Origin: Siphonodentalium dalli | Taxonomy: Eukaryota > Mollusca > Scaphopoda > Gadilida > Siphonodentaliidae | Direction of reading: 5' to 3' | Assembly: GCA_032622095.1 (NCBI GenBank) | Contig: CP136061.1 | Location: 175,857,692-175,921,691 of the forward strand | DNA length: 64,000 bases | Notes under the pieces: model-generated | Told to the model about the DNA's origin: nothing | What the model saw: only the letters and a program-made list of their open reading frames with translations | The model's database searches: none | Shown: positions 10,554-21,365 of the stretch, piece after piece | How positions within the stretch are numbered: position 1 is the stretch's first letter | How the letters are laid out: the number at the start of each line of letters is the position of its first letter | Made by a program: the position numbers and the translations under genes

Positions 10554-12175
10554 TTGAGTCTATCATATTATTTTATGGACACTTTCGCATGTCTTGCTCT
10601 GAATTACTGTCGATCTAGATATCGTATAACACGATTCTATACTTCGAGTCAACTCGTACCAAAGTCGCTGATGTTATTGCAAAGTGTTCATGGCCGGAAA
10701 ATATATACACACAAACCAAAGCCACTTGATTTTAGAGTTATCAATTCTTCATCCGCAATTTGGTCCGAGACCGTCACCTTGACGAATATTTTCCAGGCGG
10801 AAAAAGTACATATCTCCAGAAATAATTAATTTCAAAAATCGAAGCAAAGGAAATTGTAATTTGGGAGCGTTAATTCGGATTATCCCTCTTTAAGTTTATT
10901 ATGCATGTTCGCATGTAGGTTTTGCTCCGAGTCACGACGATTTAGTCAACTCATACCCTAGGTTTAATGCTTAACGAATTGGGCCATTTAATTGGGGGCC
11001 CCATGAGTCTATGTAATGAGTCAACTCGTACCTGATTAGCAGGTAAGTTAAATTATTACAAGTTTTTAATTTACTAAATCAAATATTATTTAGTAAGTCA
11101 ACTATACCTGCATATACATATAAGACACTGTGTGGGGTCGCCAGGGTGTGTGTTTATGGGTGATGTCCAACGTATATGTACATCAATGTACGTTGATGTG
11201 CCGATGGAATCATATTCGCTGACTAAGTCACCATTTCCCCTGAGTGATTGAGTGACAATTTCATAGGATGATTCACAAGTTTATATAAAAATTCATACAT
11301 ACACTGAAGCAAGCAAGCATTATATTATTTTATGGACACTTTCGCATGTTTTGCTCTGAGATAGCGTCGATCTAGATATCGTCACTCGATTTCTATATAT
11401 CCAGTCAACTCGTACCAAGATGTTAAGATCGGTTGATTCAATTATTGCCAAGTGTTCAAAAACTAAGTCAACTCGCACACTGGATGGGGGAAGTGTCACT
11501 ATGCATGGGGCACACTGTTTATGGACGGATGGCAACGTACGTTTAATTGACCCAACAATTTCACTTGCAAATAATCAGACTTAGTTATCTCGTACCCCGA
11601 GTCGCAATTGCATATATCAAGTGAAACTACTATCATGGCAAACATGTTTTTAACGCTTGGTTCGACTCGTATAGTATATGGGTGAATAGTTTTTTACACC
11701 CTGAGTCAACTCGTATACCATAGACTCGCCATTTACACAATTTTCCACAACAAAGTCAACTCGTACCCCGAGTCACAAATTTTACAATTTCGTAGTATAC
11801 ACCTTGTACAATTATCAGAAACTAAGTCAACTCACAACCTGAGTCACTTTGAGTTTATCATATTCGTTTTGCTCTGAATTACCGTCGATATAGTTATGGT
11901 AACGCGATTTCTATATATTGAGTCAACTCGTACCCAGATGTTCAGATAAGCTGGTTCAATCATTGAAAAGTGTTCATAAACTAAGACCGCTCATACACTG
12001 TGGTGGGATTGTCACTGTGCATGGGGCAAACTGTTTATGGATGGGTGACAATTAACGTACGATTAAATGTTGACCCAATGATTTTACTTACGAATGATCA
12101 GACTTTAATAGTCAACTCATACCCGAGTCACAATTGCATATTATGTCGAGTGCATCTATTATCATGGGAAACACA
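10554..12175. repeat. Internal F8 repeats (GAGTCAACTCGTACCC), diverged tandem blocks
   Basis: At least three long diverged units share TTTTATGGACACTTTCGCATG, GTCGATCTAGATATCGT and CGATTTCTATATAT.GAGTCAA (10565, 11333 and about 11870). The 16-mer GAGTCAACTCGTACCC and variants (CTCATACCC, CTCGCACAC) recur every 40-100 bp. The series resumes at 16430, after a 4.2-kb block of other repeats. No coding potential is seen. Confidence 0.6.
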
Positions 12176-12190
12176 TCTTGAATGCTTTTT

Positions 12191-12650
12191 AGCTCACCTG
12201 AGACAAAGTCTCCGGTGGAGCTATAGTCATCACTCCTCGTCCGTCGTCCTTCCGTCCGTCCGTCTGTCTGTCCGTCTGTCTGTCTGTCCGTCCGTCAACT
12301 TTGTAAAAAACATCTTCTCCTCTGAAACCATCATACCGAATTGGTTCATATTTGGTGTGGATGTTCCCTAGGTGACTCTCATTCAGATTTGTTCAAATGA
12401 GGTCACCAAGTCAAATAGTTTTGATGTCAGGACCATAACTATTTTTCCACATAGTAATTCTTAAAACGACTTCTTTTCTGAAGTTGTCGGTCCGAATGGG
12501 TTCATATTTGGTATGAGGGTACCTTGGGTGACTGTGGTTCAGATTTGTTCAAATGAGGTCACTGGGTCAAATGTGGGTGGGGCTATGGACATAAATCTGA
12601 ATTTTTAAAAAAAAATTTCAATTTAACTTATTGCTCAATTTAACCAAAAC
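12191..12650. mobile_element. Hairpin-headed tandem-core element, type II (5' part)
   Basis: The head is a hairpin, AGCTCACCTGAGAC AAA GTCTCCGGTGGAGCT (12191-12222). It is followed by ATAGTCATCACTCCTCGTCC and a GTCCGTCTGTC microsatellite (12233-12298). Two diverged units of about 155 bp follow; both contain TTGGTTCATATTTGGT-type and CAGATTTGTTCAAATGAGGT blocks. More units of the same family lie at 15630-16060. The hairpin, microsatellite and tandem core fit the HINE/pearl style of non-autonomous elements. It is interrupted at its 3' side by the Harbinger-like element at 12672. Confidence 0.5.
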
Positions 12651-12671
12651 AATAAAATATATATATTAGGC

Positions 12672-13962
12672 CAAACAAAATTAATGAATTGATTCTCAGG
12701 CAATTTTTTTTTCAAATGAATGAGGGAGGGCGGTTTTTATTTTTATTTTTTATTTCCAGCGGCCAGTTCAGACATACATCTGGGATCCCCGAAATCAAGA
12801 CCAGAAGGCTCAATTAATTGTGGAATCATTATAATTGAAACTGCGAATCAATAAACAAAACAAAACAAAACAACAGACTAGTAGTGAAATAAAACTGGAA
12901 AAGTGTATAAAATAAAATATATGCATTGAAGTATCTTACTTCTAAAATAACATTGAGGTTGTTCCTCTTAAACTTTAAAGCTAAGCAAATGAAAGGACTG
13001 AAAATGGAATGATTATATTAAATATAGTGAGGTATTAAACTGATGTTTGCCATTCACACTGTTTAAATGCGTCTTGGGAAATTGCAGACATGCTCATTTT
13101 GCCTTGTTTCGTTTAGCTTTCAACTTCTCCTGTTTCTCACAGAGAAGTTGCGCTTACGAGATAGCACTGTCTGAAATTTTTCAAGACGCGTCTTACACTG
13201 TGGATGGCAACCATCAACCATGTCCAAATCTTCCATTCCACCACATTTTATGCAGATGTCTGGGAAGGAGATGGACATATGTACGTATGGTTTCTTTTTT
13301 CTGACTTCTTCATGATCATTTTGGCTACTGTCACCGTCACTGGCGTCAGTGTCAATGTCATTTTCACAAATATAGGGGTTTATATTTGTCGGTATCGACT
13401 CGGCCGATTCATCCTCATCAATGAATATTTTTTCGGCCATTTGCCCAATTGTTTTATCGCATTCTATGGACAATACAGCCCATTTTCTGACAATTTTGTC
13501 ACAAAATATAATTCGGTGTCAACAACATCGTGTTTTTTCAAATCACGGAATTTGCCAGTGTAGAAACTGCAGGACTCGTTTGTTTGTGAACTTATAAATA
13601 ACTGTAAATAATGCAACCTGCTTTAATGAATGACATTAGTTCGCTTTATTTAATCATGTTTTTTGCGTAAATACCGAGGCCTATCATCTCCCCAGCAGCG
13701 CACTGCCATAACTCGCCGTAGTTCGTTTCGAAGTGGTATTCCTGTCGTAATTATTACATTACCACGTGCTAAAAGCGTAAACCGGAAATAGCGAATTCCG
13801 GCACTTCCGCAAACGGAGAACTCGCCACTTGAACGCGAATCGGCTGCGATTTGAATTATTTGATCGTTGGTTGTTTGGATTTCAAATAAAAAGAGTTAGG
13901 CGGCCCCTATTTTATGAGAGCGGCGGTGCCTGAGAATCAATTAATTAATTTTTTTTGGCCTT
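12672..13962. mobile_element. PIF/Harbinger-like element, copy 2, carrying an ORF
   Basis: The left end GGCCAAACAAAATTAATGAA and right end TTAATTAATTTTTTTTGGCC are inverted. Inner blocks TTGATTCTCAGGCA and TGCCTGAGAATCAA pair. TTA flanks both sides (ATTA|GGCC and GGCC|TTAT), a PIF/Harbinger-type target duplication. It shares the TCAAATGAATGAGGGAGGGC block with copy 1 but is nearly twice as long. The additional interior contains the - strand ORF described at 13120-13516. Confidence 0.7.
13120..13516 (-). CDS. Unrecognised acidic/Cys ORF inside the Harbinger-like element
   Basis: The - strand frame is open from just after a TGA near 13517 to 13120. It reads HRIIFCDKIVRKWAVLSIEC, then an acidic middle with IDEDESAESIP and DTDASDGDSSQNDHEE, then ISFPDICIKCGGMEDLDMV and DGCHPQCKTRLEKFQ. 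The spacing C..C(9-10).G.HP.C could be a small zinc-binding site, but I cannot assign a family. There is no ATG at the 5' side, so the frame is an internal exon or a truncated gene. A GTGAGA at about 13143-13138 would give a donor just after KRNF, so the last residues may be intron. The acidic tract, biased Cys placement and length argue against a chance ORF. It is either a captured host exon or a transposon protein. Confidence 0.4.
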
Positions 13963-14439
13963 ATAAATTTTATTTTTAATAAAAAAATATTTTTTTTATT
14001 AAATAAAATATTTTTTGTTTAAATAAAATAAAAAAAAACTCATTAAAATTTTGAAGAACCTCTGACGTTACATCTTTGGGAGGGGAGGGGAGGTACCTCT
14101 AGTCACTCCACTATATTTGGTTGAAATCAGGGGTTTGGGAGAAATCAGGAACAGACAGATGTACAGAAATGTTCAGTAAATGACTTTAAATCCTTGTATT
14201 CTCTACTACAGCTCTGCTCTGATGGACACATGTTTATACAACTGGCAGATGGGTAGATAACATCTGCTGTGCCATAGTGCTTTCCATCCCCAGAGAGTGT
14301 AATTCATGTCATTTGTAATTTAACTGAGATTAATGGTGTTATCAATGAAGCACCCTTGTTGTTTACATTATCACTCAGTGGTCATTAAAATCAGATTAAT
14401 TTCATTTTCTCCAAGTTTGAATTAAGAGTGTCTGGCATT
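13963..14439. other. AT-rich sequence, no features seen
   Basis: It contains A/T homopolymer stretches (13963-14040) followed by unremarkable intronic sequence. I see no gene or clear repeat in it. Confidence 0.4.
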
Positions 14440-15625
14440 TGTAGAATGAGGTTCCCAGAGGGTGAATTTAGGGGGTTGCTCCACACAGCAGGCTAGCATA
14501 ACCAAATACACCCTCTGAGAACCTTATTCTGCTTAGGCCTCATCTTCTGGGAAGTATCTAGAGTCTCAAGATCTCATTCTGCTTAGGCCTCATCTTCTGG
14601 GAAGTATCTATAGTATCAAATTTACATTGTTGTTAGTTAAATTTCCCTTCTAGGAAGTTTATATATCCCCTAATTTGCAGAAGATAAAATTCATGATTGA
14701 GGTGCCCAATGGGTGAACATCACCAACTTCAACTGGGGAACTTCAATCTTATTCTAGGTCTTCCATAGCAGTTGAGGGCCTTATCAGAATGAGGTCCCCA
14801 GAGGGTGAATTTAGTGATACTAGCCCGCTGTGCAGGATAGCGTCACTAAATTCACCCTCTGGGGACCTCATTCTGCAAATAACAGACAGACTATTTCAAG
14901 GCTTGATTGTATAATACATTTTGTTGCTTGAGGCCAGACATGCACAATGTAGGAACAGACATGCTTTTAGTGATGCTATCCCACACAGCGGGCTAGCATC
15001 ACCAAATTCACCATCTGGAGACCTCATTCTGCTTAGGCCTCATCTTCTGGGAAGTATCTATAGTATCAAATTTACATTGTTGTTAGTTAAATTTCCCTTC
15101 TAGGAAGTTTCTATATCCCCTAATTTGCAGAAGATAAAATTCATAATTGAGGGGCCCAATGGGTGAACATCACCAACTTCAACTGGGGAAATTTAATTTT
15201 ATTCTAGATCTTCCATAGCAGTTGAGGGCCTTATCAGAATGAGGTCCCCAGAGGGTGAATTTAGCGTCACTAAATTCACCCTCTGGGGACCTCATTCTGC
15301 AAATGACACACACTATCACACTATTTCAAGGCTTGATTGTATAATACATTGTGTTGCTTGAGGCCAGGCATGCACAATGTAGAAACAGACACGCTTTTTG
15401 TGATGCTATCCCGCACAGCAGGCTAGCATCACCAAATTCACCCTCTGGAGACTTCATTCTGCTTAGGCCTCATCTTCTGGGAAGTATCTATAGTATCAAA
15501 TTTACATTGTTGTTAGTTAAATTTCCCTTCTAGGAAGTTTCTATATCCCCTAATTTGCAGAAGATAAAATTCATAAATGAGGTGCCCAATGGGTGAATAT
15601 CACCAACTTCAACTGGGGAAGTTAA
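14440..15625. repeat. About 430-450-bp tandem repeat with embedded palindromes
   Basis: The block GCTTAGGCCTCATCTTCTGG occurs at 14531, 14581, 15030 and 15461. The last two full repeats span about 449 and 431 bp and read nearly identically through to CACCAACTTCAACTGGGGAA. Each carries a hairpin whose arms are CAGAATGAGGTCCCCAGAGG and its complement: 14443-14530 (diverged), 14785-14875, and 15235-15299 (30-bp arms, 5-base loop, perfect by eye). The two duplicate 60-residue ORFs at 14921 and 15351 are consequences of the repeat. Confidence 0.75.
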
Positions 15626-15629
15626 TTCT

Positions 15630-16060
15630 TATCTTTTGTGAAAATGGGATCACAAAGTCAAATAAGGCCAGAGCAAGAGACTTAACTATTTCACTACATA
15701 GTAATTCTTAAAATATGTTTGCAAGAACTAGTTGGCTTTATATAGAATGGAATGTTCTTCCTTGACTGCAATGCAGATTTTTAATGGGGTCACCTGGTCA
15801 AATAGGGGCCAAGCGAAGGACAGTTTCCCTCTTAATATGCTTCCTTCACAAGGACCATCAGGTCTATTTTACTAATATTTATGATATGTATGAAGGGTTC
15901 TTTGGTGTCTGGGATTCAAATTTATTCAGATGGGGTCACCAGGTTAAATAGGGTGGGAGAATTACTATAGAGACATATAGTTATGTCCCTATAAAACATC
16001 TACCTTGGAACCACCTGACTGATTGGTCTGACATACATGTATTGTGTTTTGGGTCCATGG
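15630..16060. repeat. Type II tandem-core units, degenerate
   Basis: Units with GTCAAATA, ACATAGTAATTCTTAAAA and CAAATTTATTCAGATGGGGT match the core units of the hairpin-headed element at 12191-12650. This stretch is probably the displaced remainder of that element or another copy without its head. Confidence 0.45.
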
Positions 16061-16099
16061 ATAATTGGGCTTCAAACATGTTTAAATGGTTTTAGAAAA

Positions 16100-16312
16100 A
16101 GGCGCTTGTGAGATTGGAAATTTCCAACAATTGAGAAAGTTTGAGGTGTCGGTTGTGAAATTCCAACCTAAGATTTGGGAGTCTGGAGCCCGGTCGGGAG
16201 GGGACTTGTTGAGCTGGAGGAGGGGGGTGATCAGTAGTGTACAATTGGCAATTTCAAGGTGGATTTTCACCAAGCTACATACTTGAAGTCTCTCTAGCCA
16301 CATATCCTGTTT
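16100..16312. repeat. Fragment related to the hAT element at 46871
   Basis: GATTGGAAATTTCCAACA and the right-hand TCTCTCTAGCCACATATCC resemble the internal GGAAATTTCCAAC motif and right end (CTCTAGCCACATCCCTG) of the complete hAT at 46871-47937. No target duplication is visible. The overlapping short ORFs on both strands are not supported as genes. Confidence 0.4.
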
Positions 16313-16322
16313 AAATCTACTT

Positions 16323-16432
16323 CTTTTAAAGTGATTATGAAAAGTGCTGACTGTTTTGGTCTCCAGAGTCCCAGTCTTATCAGTCTTTGCAGTCTGGTGA
16401 GCGACCCCACAGTCATTGACTGTCTTGTTAAT
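16323..16432. repeat. Dispersed repeat, copy 2
   Basis: It matches 1-110 by eye, ending in the same CCACAGTCATTGACTGTCTT. Confidence 0.5.
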
Positions 16433-17915
16433 CGACTCGTACGTACATGGATTCTACATCACGAGTCAACTCGTATACCAAAGACTGTCGCCGTTTGTGA
16501 GTAACGTAAACTCTTGCAAAAGTTTCCACAAAAAAGTCAACTCGTACCCTCAGTCACCAATTTTATAATTTTGTAGAATACACCTTGTGCAATTATCCCA
16601 AAACTAAGTCAACTCGCAATCTGAGTCACTTTGAGGTTATCATATTATTTTATGGACATTGACATAGTCAACTCGTGGAGTGATGTGACTGCAGTTTACC
16701 AAGACTAAGTCAACTCGTACCCAGATTGTAGGATAGGATAGGATAGGATAATTTTATTTACAATATACACACATGGAAAGTACAATTGTATAATGGTATA
16801 CACAGTTATTTCAATGACTTCGATATACTGAGTCATCTCGAACCCTGCGCTCTTGATGTAAAATTATCCAAAAACTAAGTCAACTCGTACCCCGAGTCAC
16901 TACGCGATTTCTATATATCGAGTCAACTCGTACCCAGATTGTATAATATTATACACAGTTATGTCAATGACTTTGATATACTGAGTCATCTCGAACCCTG
17001 CGCTCTTGATGTACAATTATCCAAAAACTAAACACTCGTACCCTGAGTCACTACGCGATTTCTATATATCGTGTCAACTCGTACCCATGTCGCCGATGTT
17101 ATTGAAAAGTGTTCATAGACATAGTCAACTCGTGGAGTGATGTGACTAGATTTTACCAAGACTAAGTCAACTCGTACCCTGATTTTATCATGTCATACAC
17201 AGTCATTTCACTGACTTTAATATACTGAGTCATCTCGTACCCTCCACTCTTGATGTGCTTGGAAGGTCTCATGCCAATCTGAGGTGGAAATAGTGATGTG
17301 ACTAGAGTTTACCAAGACTAAGTCAACTCGTACCCTGATTTTATAATGTCATACACAGTCATTTCACTGACTTTGATATACTGAGTCATCTCGTACCCTC
17401 CACTCTTGATGTGCTTGTAAGGTCTCATGCCAGTCTGAGGTGGAATAGTGATGTGACTAGAGTTTACCAAGACTAAGTCAACTCGTACCCTGATTTTATA
17501 ATGTCATACACAGTCATTTCACTGACTTTGATATACTGAGTCATATCGTACCCTCCACTCTTGATGTGCTTGGAAGGTCTCATGCCAATCTGAGGTGGAA
17601 ATAGTGATGTGACTAGAGTTTACCAAGACTAAGTCAACTCGTACCCTGATTTTATAATGTCATACACAGTCATTTCACTGACTTTGATATACTGAGTCAT
17701 ATCGTACCCTCCACTCTTGATGTGCTTGGAAGGTCTCATGCCAATCTGAGGTGGAAATATGGGTCTGTATCCTAAATAATATAAGAGGGTACGAAATGAC
17801 TTAGGAGGGTACGAGTTGACTCAGCTGGAGGGTACAAGTTGACTCAGAATTGGGTACGAGTTGACTTTTTTCGGAGGGTACGAGCTGGTCAGGGTATGAA
17901 ATGACTTGTTCCCCA
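16433..17915. repeat. F8 arrays, including a 156-bp tandem and the right terminal array
   Basis: AGTCAACTCGTACCC units continue from 16435. From about 17130 to 17765 four nearly identical units occur; ACTAAGTCAACTCG starts at 17161, 17317, 17472 and 17628, a period of 155-156 bp. From about 17785 the units reverse orientation (GGGTACGAGTTGACTC) and end GGGTATGAAATGAC at about 17907. That is the inverse of the left terminal array at 5597. A GGATA microsatellite lies at about 16731-16750. Confidence 0.65.
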
Positions 17916-18559
17916 TATTTCATAGTCATTTGCTTATTTCGTTTATCCGAAGATCCATTAGTCCCAAAGTAGGCATATATCGTTACTGTTGAAATGTTAG
18001 AGGTGACCTGCGGGTAATTAATTATATGCCCATTTAATACACATGCACAATTGGGGAAGTCAGGAATACTCGAATATATAGATATGTTGTAAGTATATTA
18101 AAGTCAAACTTAGGAGCCAAATAGCAAACAAATATCATACCTTCGGCTGTAAAATAAACACCCCCATCAACCAACTTGATTTAGTGCTCGTTTCAAGCTG
18201 TTTTCTAGCTGTTTTGCAAAACAAACAACGTGGCCTCCGATGTTTATATAAACAAAATACGGTAACCTCGCCAGGAATGTAAATTGAATTCATAATTGCA
18301 ATGATCGTGCTGTAATTGCTTTGTATTAAGTGAACTCCGTAATATAAACAAATGATATGAACAGCGTTTGGTCGTGATTTGCATGTGAAGTAGGCCTACA
18401 TGATCACACAATTTCACGTTCCTACAATGGTCACTGTCTTCGTTGAACAAACATTAACACAAATCAAAATGTTGTGTTAATTAAACTCATTTAAGGCCTA
18501 AAGTGACATATACAAACATGACCGTGACTCCATACAAATACTGAAAATTTATGGGCACC
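17916..18559. other. Intron sequence, no features seen
   Basis: This is AT-rich sequence between the F8 and F1 arrays. Open frames here have no recognisable motif or splice context. Confidence 0.4.
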
Positions 18560-19075
18560 ATAAACAACATTTCTCCGGTGATTACATCGGTAATTATATA
18601 AGTTCTCTGGTAATTCCCTGGGTAATGATTTCATCAGTAATTTGTTGCCTGACATCGATATTTTACCGGTAAAATTTATCGGTAATTTCGATCCTGTTTA
18701 TCGGTAATTATATGGGTAATTTCACCGGTAATTTTATCGGTAATCTCACCGGTAATTTCACCGGTAATTTTATCGGTAGTTTTACCGGTAAGTTTACCGG
18801 TAATTTCACCGGTAACTTTACCGGTAACTTTACCGGTAATTTCACCGGTAATTTTACCGGTAATTTTATCGGTAATTTTATCGGTAATTTCACCGGTAAT
18901 TTTACCGGTAATTTTACCGGTAATTTAGAGCCTTCTACCGGTAATTTTACCAGTAATTTATCTTAAATCATCTGGTAATTCCACCGGTAATTTTCCATCG
19001 GTAATACCGTCGGTAATACCTCTCAAGCAGGTAATACCGGCGGTATTACCATTTTAGTTTTGACAAGGTCCCTTA
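18560..19075. repeat. Right array of family F1 (about 12-bp units TTACCGGTAATT)
   Basis: A dense array of GGTAATTTCACC and GGTAATTTTACC units runs from about 18590 to 18960, cleanest at 18715-18940. Two larger near-palindromes (GGTAATACCGTCGGTAATACC, GGTAATACCGGCGGTATTACC in overlapping form) follow. It then ends CATTTTAGTTTTGACAAGG and TCCC, with TTA at 19073-19075. The last 25 bases are the inverse of the end motif at 3528. The repeated GNFTGNFT and LPVKLPVK peptides in opposite frames are artefacts of the array. Confidence 0.7.
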
Positions 19076-21240
19076 TTGTCCAATCACGACTCGGTACGTG
19101 ATCATTATGGTGCAATAGAAAATATTCGCCTTTGTCACATTCGGGTGTTCAAAATTAGGAATGCATCTTACTCACATGGTGAAATTGATAAACTGTGCGG
19201 TCTTTCCTTTACCATTAAAACTGATAGTTTCATGATACGACCAAGAGACTATATATATATATGCATTTCATTGCCCAATTTCAAACCGTTAGGCCCCTAG
19301 CATTTAATTCGGCTATACAGTGAACTTCATTGTGACAGTTCTGCTTTCTTAATAAATACATCAGCACAAAGACTATTATGAGCTGAAGGTAACATAAACA
19401 GCACACTAAAAGTGAGAATATGTTTCTTCTCAACTGCTTGCTGTGTACTATGATAAACGATGGCTCATATATGGATAAGTAGTCAGTAAAGGATCGAATG
19501 AGAGATCGAGTGACAGAGAGAGGGCGAGGGAGAGAAAGGGATAACGCGAGACAGTGAGAAGAATTTAATGTATAACATGATAAATTGGAAAACGTTATAT
19601 ATGGAAGTATCCAAATATCCTACCAGGAATTTGAAGCCTAGTTATCCTAATATTTTGGCCACATATAACACAATGGCATTCTAATTTCAGTTCAATGGTG
19701 TCATTTGAACTATTCATAGTGGAATTAAGTTCCAGTATGTCCTAAGTACCAAAATATGCACCCTACCTGCAGTATTCTTCACAAAAACAGGATTACATTT
19801 AATTTATGAAATGTGATGCTTATTTATTCTATTAAAGGAATGATTTTCCGATCAGACAGTGTAAGAATTATATCCATAGTCTTAATTATTGACGGAGATT
19901 CAAACTTTAAAAATTGATTATCTCAAAAACATAACAAGTGGACTTTGGACAACTTGGAAATCAGGTCGCGCCATGTCAATGTGCATTGATAGATCCTTGA
20001 TTAAAACATTTAGCGAGCTGACCTTTTTATTACCCATTGGTGTCATCCCTTATTATTAACTGATGGTGAACTCAAACCCCTTACCATGAGTTAATTGCAT
20101 ACCTATTACATATAAGAAGCATTCTTAAAACCTTTTGTCCAATTATTTTGAAGAAAAATGACTCCAGGATAATTTTTACAGGGCCAGGAAAAATGTGTAA
20201 GCCGGGCTGGTAAACCACCCACCCACCCGCACCTAGTGTTTGGAAAAAATTTGTAGACCCCCCCCCTGAAAATATAGTAAATTAAGTTACATCTATGTTC
20301 GTATTATCTCATAATATATCTGGGCTATGCATAAACAATTTCTTTCATTTAACTGATAGCACAATATCTTGGTATTTATGAGTGTTTTTGTGCAAGAATT
20401 AGTTTTCACGTTGTCCGTCGCTGTTGCGCGATTGGCCAATTGATCCGTAGCCCCGCCCATAGCTGTTAACCACAGTCGCCAAGTATTAGGCTGACTTTGT
20501 GTGACTTTGGAACAAGCACTCAACAATCGTACTATCAAGCATATTGTACAAATAAGTATAGTCTTTGAAACGTTTTACATGCTGGGCTCTTTGAAGATTA
20601 CATTACTTAACCATTTGCTGCGGTGATATGAGGATCAAATGTGCTATAATTAGTTTTGTGTGAAAGGGTGTACGCAATACTTACGATAAACATACTATTC
20701 AATTTCAGTTTTGTGTGAAAGGGTTTTGTTGGTCTGATAAATATCCAGACACCGTCTCATTAGTTTCATCTAAGTAAGTAAGTTGATTGAAATGAAACAG
20801 GGTCTAAATTTATTTAGACTGCATTTTGCGGTTTCTGATATTAAGCTTTACAAACTTTCCTCAGTATAATGATAAAAAAGAGAAAAATAATGAAACAGAA
20901 ATACAAAATACTCCCATATTAATATATGGAAGTATAATAAAAATTATATTACATGATTGTAGCCCACACAGTTGCCCGGTGTATATTGATTTCTAGTTTA
21001 TGACTTGAAGAAAACTGCTGCACATGGGCAGTTTTCATTTTATTTCTATTTGATCATGAAATCCTGCACAAAACCCAATAAAACATAACAAATAACATCT
21101 ACCGGTAAGTTGCTACCTGAGCATCGGTAATTTCAACCGTAAATTGATACCTAGAAAATCTTTAAAAATTTATACCCCATTGCTGATTATTTTGGTTTCC
21201 AGATCATGACTTTAGTTACTTCTTCATTTTATCTTAACAG
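19076..21240. other. Distal TMTC3 intron, little structure
   Basis: It contains a purine-rich tract at about 19495-19560, a C-run near 20262, and a short stray F1-like motif (CTACCGGTAAG, ATCGGTAATTTC) at 21098-21133. No gene is seen. It ends with the acceptor of the next TMTC3 exon. Confidence 0.45.
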
Positions 21241-21365
21241 TGTTCAGCCTGATGATATAGGTGCCCATATGAATGTTGGTAGAACCTACAATAACATGAA
21301 CCAATCTGCTAATGCTGAACAAGCCTACAGAAAAGCACTTGCCTTGTTCCCACAAGTTATTCCAG
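21241..21365 (+). CDS. TMTC3: TMTC3-like internal exon (next TPR), partial gene
   Basis: This 125-bp exon encodes (S)VQPDDIGAHMNVGRTYNNM, then NQSANAEQAYRKALALF and PQVIPG. 'VQPDDIGAHMNVGRTY' is a hallmark segment of TMTC3, and the helix pair is a canonical TPR. The acceptor is TTAACAG ending at 21240, and the first base completes the Ser codon begun by the exon ending at 2867. The donor CCAG|GTGTGT at 21366 leaves a one-base phase. In vertebrate TMTC3 the protein continues after ..IPG with further TPRs. I could not find that next exon in the remaining 42 kb of the window, so the downstream intron may also be very long. Confidence 0.9.

Larger units (their letters stand above)
2868..21240 (+). 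other. TMTC3: TMTC3 intron, 18.4 kb, packed with nested transposons
   Basis: The donor GTATGA at 2868 and the acceptor ATCTTAACAG ending at 21240 bound one intron in compatible phase. It contains inverted arrays of family F1 (3309-3846 and 18560-19075), within which lie the F8 arrays (5590-17915), a snap-back element, a FLYWCH remnant, two Harbinger-type elements, a TTAA MITE and several tandem repeats. 2868-3308 shows nothing recognisable. Confidence 0.8.

Noticed and set aside
12233-12298. Possible CRISPR-like or coding GTCCGTC repeat
   Set aside because: It is a simple microsatellite within the hairpin-headed element.
14921-15533. Two near-identical 60-codon ORFs
   Set aside because: They arise from the 430-bp tandem repeat and have no protein character.
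16728-16750. GGATA microsatellite as a telomere-like repeat
   Set aside because: There are only four units and no orientation or context for an interstitial telomere.
18708-18966. Repetitive peptides GNFTGNFT (+) and LPVKLPVK (-)
   Set aside because: They are translations of the TTACCGGTAATT array and not genes.
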